A DNA stretch of 64,000 nt from Lutispora saccharofermentans (GTDB lineage Bacteria; Bacillota; Clostridia; Lutisporales; Lutisporaceae): positions 124,001 through 188,000 of the forward strand of contig NZ_JAJEKE010000005.1 in assembly GCF_024363565.1 (NCBI RefSeq). The letters are read 5' to 3'. The notes below the pieces were generated by a model, which was given only the letters and a program-made list of their open reading frames with translations, did not search any database and was not told where the DNA came from. A program made the translations under genes and the position numbers. Shown in pieces: positions 35,502 to 43,561 of this stretch (the first letter of the stretch is position 1; the number at the start of each line of letters is the position of its first letter).

Positions 35502-36287
35502 TTATTTAGCATAGTCGCCTACCATGGTCATGAATTCGCCTATCTGGGCGCCGAATTCGGGGGCGCCCTCCATTATGAGCCGGCCCTTTATAGTGGCTTC
35601 GATGAGGTTGTCTGTCTGAAGCAATATGCCCAAAGCGCTGTCTACAGAGTCAAAGCGCATGGTGAAAAAGGGCTTGGAGCGCGTGTATTGGCCTCTGGCA
35701 GATTTGGTATTGCCTGCTTTCACCCTTATATATGCACAGAGCTCCGGCTTGCCGCTGACTGCCCAGGCATATACCCTGTCCGGGCTCTTCTTGGCCCATT
35801 TGGAGATCTCGGGATGCCCTGCTTTGTTCAGCTGGCTTATGCCGGCAGACAGCAGGTAAAAATAGAGCTTAACGAGGAGCTCCTTGTCTTCATCCTTCTT
35901 AGGCGGCTCCTTGGCTCCCAGCATGGCTGCCATCTTGAGAAGGGCCTTAAAAGTGGATATTAGGAGTCCCAGGTTTCTCAGACCGATGATCCTGGGGAGT
36001 TTTTTGCTCTTGCCCTTGAAAAAGTCATTGAAGGCAGTGATGCTCTTAAACTCCAGCTCAATGTCCGGTGAGTCCGTTATTCCTTTTTTTACTGTCCATA
36101 TCCCATCCTCTATTATGAAGTGAGTTCCGACCTTTCCTCCGTCTGTTTTGGCACTTATTTGTATCTTGGCATTCTTGCCTTGAAAGCCTTTGCCCAGGCT
36201 TTCATCATTCTCAACGATAACCTTTACAAGAGGGAGCACGGCATTTAAAAAAATCCTGCTTGAATATATATCATCAAACGCAGTCAT
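35502..36287 (-). CDS. SCP2-like sterol/lipid-binding protein (first copy)
   Basis: A 261-residue cytoplasmic protein without signal peptide, with two SCP2-type modules: one at about residues 25-105 (KIQISAKTDGG, then SPDIELEFKSITAFNDFFKGK) and one at about 185-258 (FFTMRFDSVDSALGILLQTDNLIEATIKGRLIMEGAPE). SCP2 domains bind sterols, fatty acyl chains or acyl-CoAs in a hydrophobic tunnel and can deliver them to enzymes. The gene ends the tight five-gene block and abuts the transketolase C-subunit (4 bases). It is a distant paralogue of 39444-40205. No catalytic motif is seen. Confidence 0.78.
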   Translation of the reverse strand: MTAFDDIYSSRIFLNAVLPLVKVIVENDESLGKGFQGKNAKIQISAKTDGGKVGTHFIIEDGIWTVKKGITDSPDIELEFKSITAFNDFFKGKSKKLPRIIGLRNLGLLISTFKALLKMAAMLGAKEPPKKDEDKELLVKLYFYLLSAGISQLNKAGHPEISKWAKKSPDRVYAWAVSGKPELCAYIRVKAGNTKSARGQYTRSKPFFTMRFDSVDSALGILLQTDNLIEATIKGRLIMEGAPEFGAQIGEFMTMVGDYAK

Positions 36288-36290
36288 AAG

Positions 36291-37298
36291 CTACACCTCA
36301 TCATCCCAGTTTTCGTCTTCCTCGAAGTCCTTGCCCATGAGCTCCCTCACATTCTCCAGTATTCCGTTGGTATCGATTTTGTAATGAGCCATGAGGTCCT
36401 CATGGAGCCCTATTATTGAGAAGGTGTCGGGAATGCCCAGCATCTTGAATGCGCAGGTCATGCCGCTGCCGGCCACCACCTCTGCCACGGCACTGCCGAG
36501 TCCCCCTATGACATTATGGTCTTCTACGGTTATTATCCTTCTGGTCTCACGGATCGCCTTCAGTATGGCTTCGCTGTCTATGGGCTTTATGGTATGCATA
36601 TTTATGACCCTTGCCTTGATCCCATCTGTGCTATTGAGTATCTTTGCAGCTTCCACCGCCTGATATACGCAGGAGCCGCAAGCTATTATGGTCAGATCCG
36701 TTCCTTCTGCAAGCTCTACTGCCTTGCCTATTTTATAGCCGTACTCAGTGTTTTCATAGAGCTTTTGGTCGAAGCCCCTGTTTATCCTTATGTATACCGG
36801 ACCCGGGGTCTCATAGGCTGCCTGCACGGCATTTGCAGTTTCTATGCCGTCTGCCGGCACTATCACCTTACAGTTGGCCATGGCGCGCATTATGGACAGA
36901 TCCTCGGTGCAGTGATGGGTAGAGCCGGCTTGACCAAAGGAAAGCCCTGCATGTGTAGCTATCATCTTTACATTCAGGTTCTGATAGCATATATCCGTAT
37001 GGACCTGATCAAGCCCGCGCATGGAGGTAAATATGGCGAAGGTGGAAACGAAGGGCACCAGCCCTGCCTTTGCCATTCCCGCAGCCATGCCGAACATGTT
37101 TTGCTCGGCTATGCCCGCATTGAAAAAGCGGTGGGGAAATTTGCTGCCGAACAGCCCGATCTTTGTGGATTTCGCCAGGTCCGCAGACAGTCCTACTATC
37201 TCAGGATGGATTTCTCCCATATCGCATAATACCTTTCCGTATAGCTCAGCCGTAGAAAGATTAGCAGTATCCAGCATTGTATATGTCAATCCCGCCAT
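36291..37298 (-). CDS. Transketolase C-terminal subunit
   Basis: A 335-residue protein with the pyrimidine-binding and C-terminal domains of transketolase. The catalytic Glu lies in FNAGIAEQNMFGMAAGMA; other motifs are HAGLSFGQAGSTHHCTEDL, TPGPVYIRINRG and the C-terminal TVEDHNVIGGLGSAVAEV. It needs the N-terminal subunit encoded next to it (4 bases apart) for thiamine-diphosphate chemistry, moving a two-carbon ketol unit. Split transketolases serve sugar pathways in many Clostridia, but the characterised steroid-17,20-desmolase DesAB of Clostridium scindens is also a split transketolase. The SCP2-like neighbours favour a lipid substrate; this is inference. Confidence 0.92.
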   Translation of the reverse strand: MAGLTYTMLDTANLSTAELYGKVLCDMGEIHPEIVGLSADLAKSTKIGLFGSKFPHRFFNAGIAEQNMFGMAAGMAKAGLVPFVSTFAIFTSMRGLDQVHTDICYQNLNVKMIATHAGLSFGQAGSTHHCTEDLSIMRAMANCKVIVPADGIETANAVQAAYETPGPVYIRINRGFDQKLYENTEYGYKIGKAVELAEGTDLTIIACGSCVYQAVEAAKILNSTDGIKARVINMHTIKPIDSEAILKAIRETRRIITVEDHNVIGGLGSAVAEVVAGSGMTCAFKMLGIPDTFSIIGLHEDLMAHYKIDTNGILENVRELMGKDFEEDENWDDEV

Positions 37299-37301
37299 AT
37301 T

Positions 37302-38156
37302 TTACACCCCTTTCATCCTTTTTTCATAGTATCTTGCAAGGCTTTCCTTGCTCTGCTTTATTTTCTCCGAGTCCAGCCCTCCATAGTGCCAGCGGTAGTC
37401 ATTTTCCATGAAATCTACTCCGCAGCCCTTTACGGTGTTGGCTATTATCACAACGGGAGCCTTCTTCTCTCCCAAGGCATACTCTATGGCCCGGGAAAGC
37501 TCCGGGAAGCTGTGGCCGTTTACCTCCTTCACTATGAATCCGAAGGCCTCCCATTTCTTTGCGAAGGGCTCCAGCTTCATGACTTCTTCTGTAGGGCCGT
37601 CTATCATGCAGCGGTTCCTGTCAACTATTGTTATCATATTGGTCACATTGTAGTGGGCAGCGGCCATGGCAGCTTCCCACACGGAGCCTTCGTCGCATTC
37701 GCCGTCTCCCAGCAGGCAGAAGGTTATATAGGATTTGTCCAGCAATCTTGCCGCCAATGCAGTGCCTATTGCTATAGGCAGCCCGTGGCCCAAAGAGCCT
37801 GTTGATGCATCCACGCCGGGGACCTTTCTGGAGTCCAGATGCATGCCCAGGCTGGAGCCCGTGTGGTTGTATTCCTTCAGCAGCTCCTTGTCAAAATATC
37901 CTTTATCCGCCAATACCGGCGCATAGCCCACGCCTATATGCCCTTTGCTGAGGATCAATCTATCCCTATCCTCCCATTCCGGCTTTTTCGGATCAATATT
38001 CATATATTTATAATACAGTATGGTCAGTATGTCCATAGAGCTCAGGCTGCCGCCTATATGGCCGCTTCCCGCCCATACCACAGTATCGACGCACAGATTT
38101 CGGAGTTCGTTGGCTTTTTCCTCCAGAGCCCTTAGCTGTTGTTGGTTTAATGGCAT
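37302..38156 (-). CDS. Transketolase N-terminal subunit
   Basis: A 284-residue thiamine-diphosphate-binding subunit. The cofactor motif runs from GDGECDEGSVWEAAMAA to IVDRN, with the metal-binding Asp and Asn; the N-terminal His lies in GHIGGSLSSMDIL, and GSLGHGLPIAIG and CEGKTGSL-equivalent loops are in place. It is complete for this half-protein class. It is encoded immediately upstream of its partner and 12 bases after the aminotransferase. Whether it uses sugar phosphates or a steroid/aryl ketol cannot be read directly; the pocket residues need comparison with DesA and with ordinary split transketolases. Confidence 0.93.
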   Translation of the reverse strand: MPLNQQQLRALEEKANELRNLCVDTVVWAGSGHIGGSLSSMDILTILYYKYMNIDPKKPEWEDRDRLILSKGHIGVGYAPVLADKGYFDKELLKEYNHTGSSLGMHLDSRKVPGVDASTGSLGHGLPIAIGTALAARLLDKSYITFCLLGDGECDEGSVWEAAMAAAHYNVTNMITIVDRNRCMIDGPTEEVMKLEPFAKKWEAFGFIVKEVNGHSFPELSRAIEYALGEKKAPVVIIANTVKGCGVDFMENDYRWHYGGLDSEKIKQSKESLARYYEKRMKGV

Positions 38157-38168
38157 ATTATCCTCCCC

Positions 38169-39425
38169 CTATCCTAATTCAGGATGTCTCTTTTTCACTG
38201 CCTTGAAGGCATCATCTGCGATTCCGTGGGTATATTTTATGTCCTCCTCCGTCATGGCACAATTGATGAAAAGGTTATGATGATTGGCGAAGAAGGCTCC
38301 TCTTCTCACGCACTCAGCTACCCATTCCTGATGCAGCATTAAAGAATCATCATTGGCTATCCTCATATACCAAAGCGACGGAGCACCGCTGATGACCAGG
38401 TCAAAGCCATGGCTTTTGCCTATATCCCTGAGGCCGTCGGTCAGCTTCTTCCCCAGATTGAGCATGTACTCAGGCCCGTTGATCTTTTTCAGCTTGGTCA
38501 GGCATGCTATGGCTGCTGCGAAGGGTACTGCCGACAGCCAGTAGCTGCCTGTGTACATGACCGAGGATGCTGCATCCTTCAATGCATCTATTCCGCACAG
38601 GGCTGAAACGTTCCAGCCGTTGGCCAGTGCTTTGCAAAAGCACATCAAATCCGCCTTAAATCCGAAATAGTGATCCGAGCCCGCCATATCCAGACGGAAG
38701 CCGCAGCGCACATCATCTATGGCAAGGACTATGCCCTTATCTGTGCAGAGCTTTCTTACCTTTTGCCAATAATCCTTCTCCGGCATGGCATTGTCCGTAA
38801 AAATAGGATGGTGGTAAGGTGTAGCTATGAAGCAGGCGATCTGGCCCGGGTTTTCGGCTACTGCTCTTTCTATCTGCTCAAATTTGTTCCATTCCACATA
38901 TATGTTGTTGGATACATCTTCATCTATGATACCCGGGTAGCCCAGCTTTTGGGTCCAGGGGGCAACGCCGTGATAGCCGCCCTTTACCATTATTGTCTTT
39001 TTCCTGCCTGTGGCTGCCTTGGCTATCATGACTGCAAAGCTGGTGACATCTCCTCCATTTTTGGCAAAGAAGGCCCAGTCCGCCATCGCTACAGTGTCCA
39101 CCATGAGCTCTGCCAGATCGATCATCTTGGTTGAGGGTGCTGTCACACAGTTGCCTTCCTTCATTTGCTTTTCTACCGCTGCATCCACTTCCTCGTCATT
39201 ATAGCCCAGCACATTGGGGCCGTATGCGCACATATAGTCTATAAACCGGTTGCCGTCCACATCCCAGAAGTATGCTCCCTTGGCCCTTTCGGAAAAGAAA
39301 GGATATGCATTGGCAGGTATATAGCAGCCCGATGCAGGGCCCAGATGCCCGTATATTCCCCCGGGTATTACTTTTACGGCTCTTTTGAAATATTCATCCC
39401 TTTTGTTATAGCTGTAGGTTTCCAT
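38169..39425 (-). CDS. Class III aminotransferase, glutamate-1-semialdehyde aminomutase-like
   Basis: PLP-dependent enzyme of 418 residues, fold type I. Motifs: CAYGPNVLGYNDEEV, MVKGGYHGVAPW, LAIDDVRCGFRLD with the cofactor-binding Asp, and the Schiff-base Lys in LMCFCKALANGWNVSALCG. The overall form follows the HemL/GSAM branch, but no heme genes are near, so a different amino ketone or aldehyde is likely. It is 18 bases after the second SCP2-like gene and 12 before the transketolase N-subunit. It could form an amino group on an aldehyde produced by the transketolase or feed it by deamination. Confidence 0.9.
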   Translation of the reverse strand: METYSYNKRDEYFKRAVKVIPGGIYGHLGPASGCYIPANAYPFFSERAKGAYFWDVDGNRFIDYMCAYGPNVLGYNDEEVDAAVEKQMKEGNCVTAPSTKMIDLAELMVDTVAMADWAFFAKNGGDVTSFAVMIAKAATGRKKTIMVKGGYHGVAPWTQKLGYPGIIDEDVSNNIYVEWNKFEQIERAVAENPGQIACFIATPYHHPIFTDNAMPEKDYWQKVRKLCTDKGIVLAIDDVRCGFRLDMAGSDHYFGFKADLMCFCKALANGWNVSALCGIDALKDAASSVMYTGSYWLSAVPFAAAIACLTKLKKINGPEYMLNLGKKLTDGLRDIGKSHGFDLVISGAPSLWYMRIANDDSLMLHQEWVAECVRRGAFFANHHNLFINCAMTEEDIKYTHGIADDAFKAVKKRHPELG

Positions 39426-39443
39426 AATACACTTCCCTCCTTT

Positions 39444-40205
39444 TTATTCAGACAAATAAGCCGGTACTTGAGCCAGGAGCTTGTTCATGTTGTCAATCAT
39501 GGGTATATAGCCTTTTATCTCCAGCCTGCCGTCTCCTATGCAGGTATAGCTGTCCAGCTTGCCGTTTAGGACTCCATTGGCCGTATCCAGGGAGTCAAAG
39601 GCCATGATCGCTCTGGGCTTTTCGGCTGCTCCTTTTATGACCTCAAGCCTGCCGCCTCTTACATTGATGCTTATGGAAGGGCCGCCGTTCAATACGGACA
39701 CAGCTATTATGCCGTCAGGTATCCTGTGGGCATTCAGCTTGCCTATCCTGTCATTGTTGCCTATTTCAGCAAGGGCAAAAAAAGCGGTATAGGCAGTGAG
39801 TATGGTATTGATGCTTGCATAATTCCGGTTCTTTAGGAGTGATTCTGTGGGTTTCAAATAGTAGGCAAGTTTGTCTGTGAGCTTGGTGAATTCATTTTTT
39901 AGAAAGCTGATCTTTGTGATTCCTTTTACCGGGATGGGGTTCGCTTTCCCTTCCATCATCTGATTGAAATGCTGGGGAGATTTGAAATACAGCTTGATAT
40001 CATGGGGTCCTGCTCCTTTTGACATGGTGCACTTTCCGTTTTTGAAGGAAAGCAGTGCTTCCGGCACATCCTTTGCAGAGAACAAAATGGAGATGTCCTT
40101 GGCTGAGATGAGTGACTTCGCTTCCTGATCCAGCTGGCATAAATCCTCAAGGTTTCTTAACACAGAATGGAGGTTTATGCACGCCTTGGTCAATTCGTCA
40201 GGCAT
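39444..40205 (-). CDS. SCP2-like sterol/lipid-binding protein (second copy), first gene of operon
   Basis: A 253-residue protein with two SCP2-like modules (about 50-105: PHDIKLYFKSPQHFNQMMEG; about 165-250: SINVRGGRLEVIKG and IMAFDSLDTANGVLNGKLD, GRLEIKGYIPMIDNMN). No signal peptide or membrane segment. It resembles 35502-36287 in layout but not closely in sequence, so the two are old paralogues within one operon. Promoter and TetR operator lie about 190 bases upstream. A carrier role for a hydrophobic substrate is the simplest reading. Confidence 0.75.
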   Translation of the reverse strand: MPDELTKACINLHSVLRNLEDLCQLDQEAKSLISAKDISILFSAKDVPEALLSFKNGKCTMSKGAGPHDIKLYFKSPQHFNQMMEGKANPIPVKGITKISFLKNEFTKLTDKLAYYLKPTESLLKNRNYASINTILTAYTAFFALAEIGNNDRIGKLNAHRIPDGIIAVSVLNGGPSISINVRGGRLEVIKGAAEKPRAIMAFDSLDTANGVLNGKLDSYTCIGDGRLEIKGYIPMIDNMNKLLAQVPAYLSE

Positions 40206-40265
40206 ATGATTTCCCCCTTTAATTTATTTTGTTGTGGTAGCTGATAACGAGTATAAAGCTTCAAG

Positions 40266-40288
40266 GCTAAGACTTTGTAAGCTTGCAT
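40266..40288. repeat. 23-bp match to the palindrome at 57305
   Basis: An exact 23-base match to bases 57307-57329 (core ACTTTGTAAGCTTGCAT). Here only one arm of that palindrome is present, in the operon leader. Confidence 0.7.
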
Positions 40289-40393
40289 TTGCTGTGAGTC
40301 TTTTTTGAACATAGCTTTTCAAGAATGGCTTTTTGTGTTTTGCTTCGATATGTCTTTCATTATTTGCACGATAGAAGGCTTGTATTTTATTTC

Positions 40394-40415
40394 ATAGAAT
40401 GAGTGCTCGCTCTAT
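40394..40415 (-). promoter_or_regulatory. Probable TetR operator
   Basis: A 22-bp interrupted palindrome: outer arms ATAGA and TCTAT, inner arms GAG and CTC, two-base spacers. It starts 6 bases downstream of the -10 box, so a bound repressor would cover the transcription start. The tetR gene is in the operon it would control. Confidence 0.72.
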
Positions 40416-40421
40416 ATCTAA

Positions 40422-40450
40422 ACAATACTACTAATTTATATTATTGTCAA
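40422..40450 (-). promoter_or_regulatory. Promoter of the split-transketolase/SCP2 operon
   Basis: Consensus TTGACA, 17-base spacer, then TATTGT on the minus strand, about 220 bases before the first gene (40205). Strong -35 and ideal spacing. Confidence 0.78.
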
Positions 40451-40477
40451 ACTATTTTGATAACTCTAAAAATAAAA

Positions 40478-40497
40478 AAACTTCCCTAGAGAAGTTT
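40478..40497 (-). terminator. Terminator of the AlbA_2 gene
   Basis: Arms AAACTTC and GAAGTTT around CCTAGA, followed on the minus strand by TTTTTTATTTTT. It ends the gene at 40542 just before the next operon's promoter. Confidence 0.78.
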
Positions 40498-40541
40498 GCT
40501 CTAAAGAAGTTTTCGAATGAGATTTAGTCATCTCTCTGCTG

Positions 40542-41978
40542 CTATGAATAGTATTTTTGGAACTTGCTTTTTGGTTTATCAGGCATAGTCATTTTTATTT
40601 TTCCTTCTTCAATCAATGTCTGAACATATTTTTTTAAAAAATAAGCAGGTGTTTCGAATCCGAATTTTTCTGCAAGTTCTTCTCTTGAACGCGGTGTTAT
40701 GCAGTAATTTAAAATTTTCATCTCCATATCTATATCTTTATTCTCGGCATTAGCCTTTTTATAAAATATGACCTTAAATACTCCCCGTCTATCAATAAAC
40801 ACCGGCTCCGGCATACCTGCCTTTTTGAGCTCTGCTCTCACAGTAGGAATACCCGAAAAGGGATTTTCAGTGTCAATCATAATTTCCATAGCTCCCGCTA
40901 TATATGGGTTTCTGGTATCTGCAGCCGCCTTACCTAGATCATCCACAGTTATCCTGCCATATAGGCCGCCTGGGTTTTCCAGCTCTAATCTATCCTCATA
41001 CATTATTAAACGCACTGGAGAACGATCTGTATGCATACTGTAATCTCTGTGTATAAGGGCATTTAATATAATTTCCCTCACGGCCTTTATCGGATACTCG
41101 GGTTTGTCAGCACGAAGCCCATCTTCAGTTATTATGGTTTTCACTTTCATATTTCTGCGCACAAAAGCTAATGCTCCTTCCAGCATCTGCGGTATGGTGC
41201 CTTCGATCCGTTTATTATCTACAAAGCGCTCGCCATCATCACCAAGCTCCCCTATTTCCCTGCCTTGCACTACCATTGCAGTAACACTAAGCTGCGGAAA
41301 AAATTCTTGAGGGTATTCACCAAGGAGCATTAACCCTGCCAATGTAGGAAGCTGGTTTTGAATAATACCTTGTGTTTCAAGTATTCGCCGGTCCTCAAGA
41401 TTAACTAGATTCTGTTTTTGTCTGCGCAGCTTTATCAGATATTCTGTTACATTATCCTTTGACAGGTTCTGCAGCGCTGCTCTATCAACAGCACGAAGCT
41501 CATCATGTATCCTTCTTTTAAATGCTTCATAACTATATATCTCATATTCTGTCATTGGCTGGTCTGAATCCCCAACACGAATATAAGATCCGCGCAGCCT
41601 TCCTGCCCCTTTATAAAAGCATGGCTTATCATAGATGTCACATTCAGAAATTTCTGCACTGACCACCAATTTATCTTCTATTTGAACGACAGTAAACAAC
41701 GGCCTCACAACCGGCTCCATTTGCAAGGATTGCTCCAGCACCTTCTTTTGAAGCTCTTGAGCATCATAAACGCCTGCTACTTTATATCCGGCATCCTCAT
41801 CAATGCCAAAAATAATTATGCCGCCGCCAACCTGATTTGAAAAACTTGACAGGGTATAATAAAGTTTCGATGGAGTACCTCCGCTTGCTCTCTTTAGTTC
41901 TATATGCTGCTTTTCACATTTTTGAGAAGTGACCCTTTTGACTAATTCCAATAATTCTTCTTCTAACACAGAATCCAC
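40542..41978 (-). CDS. AlbA_2 / AAA_4 domain ATP-binding regulator-like protein
   Basis: A 478-residue protein. The N-terminal AlbA_2 (schlafen-like) domain at about 10-135 has HIELKRASGG, FSNQVGGGIIIFGID and RGSYIRVGDSD; the middle has a GHKL-type ATP-binding domain at about 290-390 (EIILNALIHRDYSMHTD, LIMYEDRLELENPGGL); the C-terminus ends in a winged helix (EELAEKFGFETPAYFLKKYV). Such proteins are usually annotated as putative transcriptional regulators or DNA-binding ATPases; the true activity is unsettled. It is a single-gene transcript, ending in its own terminator. Confidence 0.85.
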   Translation of the reverse strand: MDSVLEEELLELVKRVTSQKCEKQHIELKRASGGTPSKLYYTLSSFSNQVGGGIIIFGIDEDAGYKVAGVYDAQELQKKVLEQSLQMEPVVRPLFTVVQIEDKLVVSAEISECDIYDKPCFYKGAGRLRGSYIRVGDSDQPMTEYEIYSYEAFKRRIHDELRAVDRAALQNLSKDNVTEYLIKLRRQKQNLVNLEDRRILETQGIIQNQLPTLAGLMLLGEYPQEFFPQLSVTAMVVQGREIGELGDDGERFVDNKRIEGTIPQMLEGALAFVRRNMKVKTIITEDGLRADKPEYPIKAVREIILNALIHRDYSMHTDRSPVRLIMYEDRLELENPGGLYGRITVDDLGKAAADTRNPYIAGAMEIMIDTENPFSGIPTVRAELKKAGMPEPVFIDRRGVFKVIFYKKANAENKDIDMEMKILNYCITPRSREELAEKFGFETPAYFLKKYVQTLIEEGKIKMTMPDKPKSKFQKYYS

Positions 41979-42190
41979 CCCCTTATATAATTATATTATA
42001 AATCTCTGGAATCATTAATTCTTTAATAAAATAATATGTATTTTAGTTAAATAATCGTAAATTAATCAAAATTTAATGTATTTATATAAAATAGTTTATT
42101 AAATTTTTCACATTTTTTTATAATCTTATACATTAAATTTAATATTATCGAAGGCTTAAAGCTATACTTGAAATAATAAGTATGGATAAA
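41979..42190. other. AT-rich intergenic region
   Basis: Very A+T-rich spacer of 212 bp upstream of the AlbA_2 gene. It must contain that gene's promoter, but so many TATA-like boxes occur that no single one can be chosen. No frame or RNA structure supported. Confidence 0.5.
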
Positions 42191-42232
42191 AAATAAGTAA
42201 ATGGGTGCTATAACGCACCCATTTACTTATTT
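42191..42232 (-). terminator. Strong terminator after the symporter gene
   Basis: Perfect 18-base arms (AAATAAGTAAATGGGTGC and complement) around TATAAC, with TTTTTT-type runs on both sides. It probably ends the symporter operon (minus) and may also work on the plus strand. Confidence 0.85.
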
Positions 42233-42294
42233 TTAGAATGGCGACCGGGAGAACTGGCCTGACCCATTTATCCCGCTCCGTATCCTATAAAGTT

Positions 42295-43548
42295 TTATGC
42301 TTTTGCAGCTACTTTTTCTATATTGGACCTGTTAAAATCTTCTGCCTTCCATACACCTTCACTCTTTGCCAGCAAAAGTGTGCCGACTACATCTCCCGAA
42401 ACATTTACAGTAGTGTGCCCCATGTCTATAAGCCTGTATAACCCAGCTATAGGTCCCATTAAATCGAATGGTAATCCCATGAGATTTAAAAATATTGCCC
42501 CTGTAACAATGCCACCACCAGGTATACCTGGAGCTGCAATCGACATTATTGTTGATATAGTAATCACTATAGCTATCTGCTCTACAGTCAAGCTTAAGCC
42601 ATAAAAATCAGCAACAAAAAAGGCCAATAGAGTTTTATACAATGCCGCACCTGTTAAGTTTACAGTCGCTCCCAAAGGAATAGTAAATGATGCCATCCAT
42701 TCAGGGACTTTCAGTTCATTCACAGTAACATCCAAAGTAACCGGAATTGTACCGGTACTGCTTGTTGTAGCAAGAGTCATCATCCATACCCTGGAAATAG
42801 ACTTGACAAATTTTTTATAATCAATTTTAGTATACAGCACCAAAGGAATAGACATTATTACTATCCAAATCAGAACAACTCCAAGCCAATCGCAGAGTAT
42901 AAATTTCCCCAAAACGCCAAATATATTTACTCCATAAACTGCTATAGCGTTTGCCATAAGGGCAAATATACCTATTGGCGAATAGATCATTATTATGTCA
43001 AGAATTTTATAGCATGCTGTTGCACCTTGGTTCATAAGATCTGTTATCATTTTCCCTTTCTCTCCAAGCATGACCAATGCTATTCCTAACAGTATAGTAA
43101 AGAATATTACCTGCATAACGTCACCCGATGCCATGGATGAGATAACATTTGAAGGAATCATCCCTAAAAAGAAATCCCCGATGGAAGGTGTAGTCACTTC
43201 CGAAGTAAATTTAGCTGCATTATCTAATACAACACCGAGACCAGGCCTCATCACCTTAGCAACTACTACTCCTATAAAGCAAGCTAAAATAGTCATGACT
43301 GTATAAATAAGCATTATTTTGCCGCCAATTCTTTTTAATTTTTGGACATCACCCATGCTTGCTATACCGCTTCCAACGCTAAAGAAAACAACAGGGATAA
43401 TTAGCATTTTAATCAGATTCATGAACACAGTTCCAAAAGGTTTAACCCATATAGAAAAATCCGTAAAAAGCAATCCGACAATAATACCCATAATGAAGCC
43501 TATTGCCGCCCTCAACGGTAAATACTTTTTATCTACCAGTATTTTCAT
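42295..43548 (-). CDS. DAACS-family sodium/dicarboxylate-amino acid symporter
   Basis: Membrane carrier of 417 residues, glutamate/aspartate:cation symporter fold. Motifs: IIPVVFFSVGSGIASMGD, ATTSSTGTIPVTLD (serine-rich hairpin), NLTGAALYK and the C-terminal IDMGHTTVNVSGD substrate/Na+ site. The frame opens at 43599, overlapping the upstream gene, but GAGGTG precedes the ATG at 43548. It lies 13 bases after the class V aminotransferase, so the operon probably imports and then processes an amino acid. Which one is unknown. Confidence 0.92.
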   Translation of the reverse strand: MKILVDKKYLPLRAAIGFIMGIIVGLLFTDFSIWVKPFGTVFMNLIKMLIIPVVFFSVGSGIASMGDVQKLKRIGGKIMLIYTVMTILACFIGVVVAKVMRPGLGVVLDNAAKFTSEVTTPSIGDFFLGMIPSNVISSMASGDVMQVIFFTILLGIALVMLGEKGKMITDLMNQGATACYKILDIIMIYSPIGIFALMANAIAVYGVNIFGVLGKFILCDWLGVVLIWIVIMSIPLVLYTKIDYKKFVKSISRVWMMTLATTSSTGTIPVTLDVTVNELKVPEWMASFTIPLGATVNLTGAALYKTLLAFFVADFYGLSLTVEQIAIVITISTIMSIAAPGIPGGGIVTGAIFLNLMGLPFDLMGPIAGLYRLIDMGHTTVNVSGDVVGTLLLAKSEGVWKAEDFNRSNIEKVAAKA

Positions 43549-43561
43549 TATATGCACCTCT

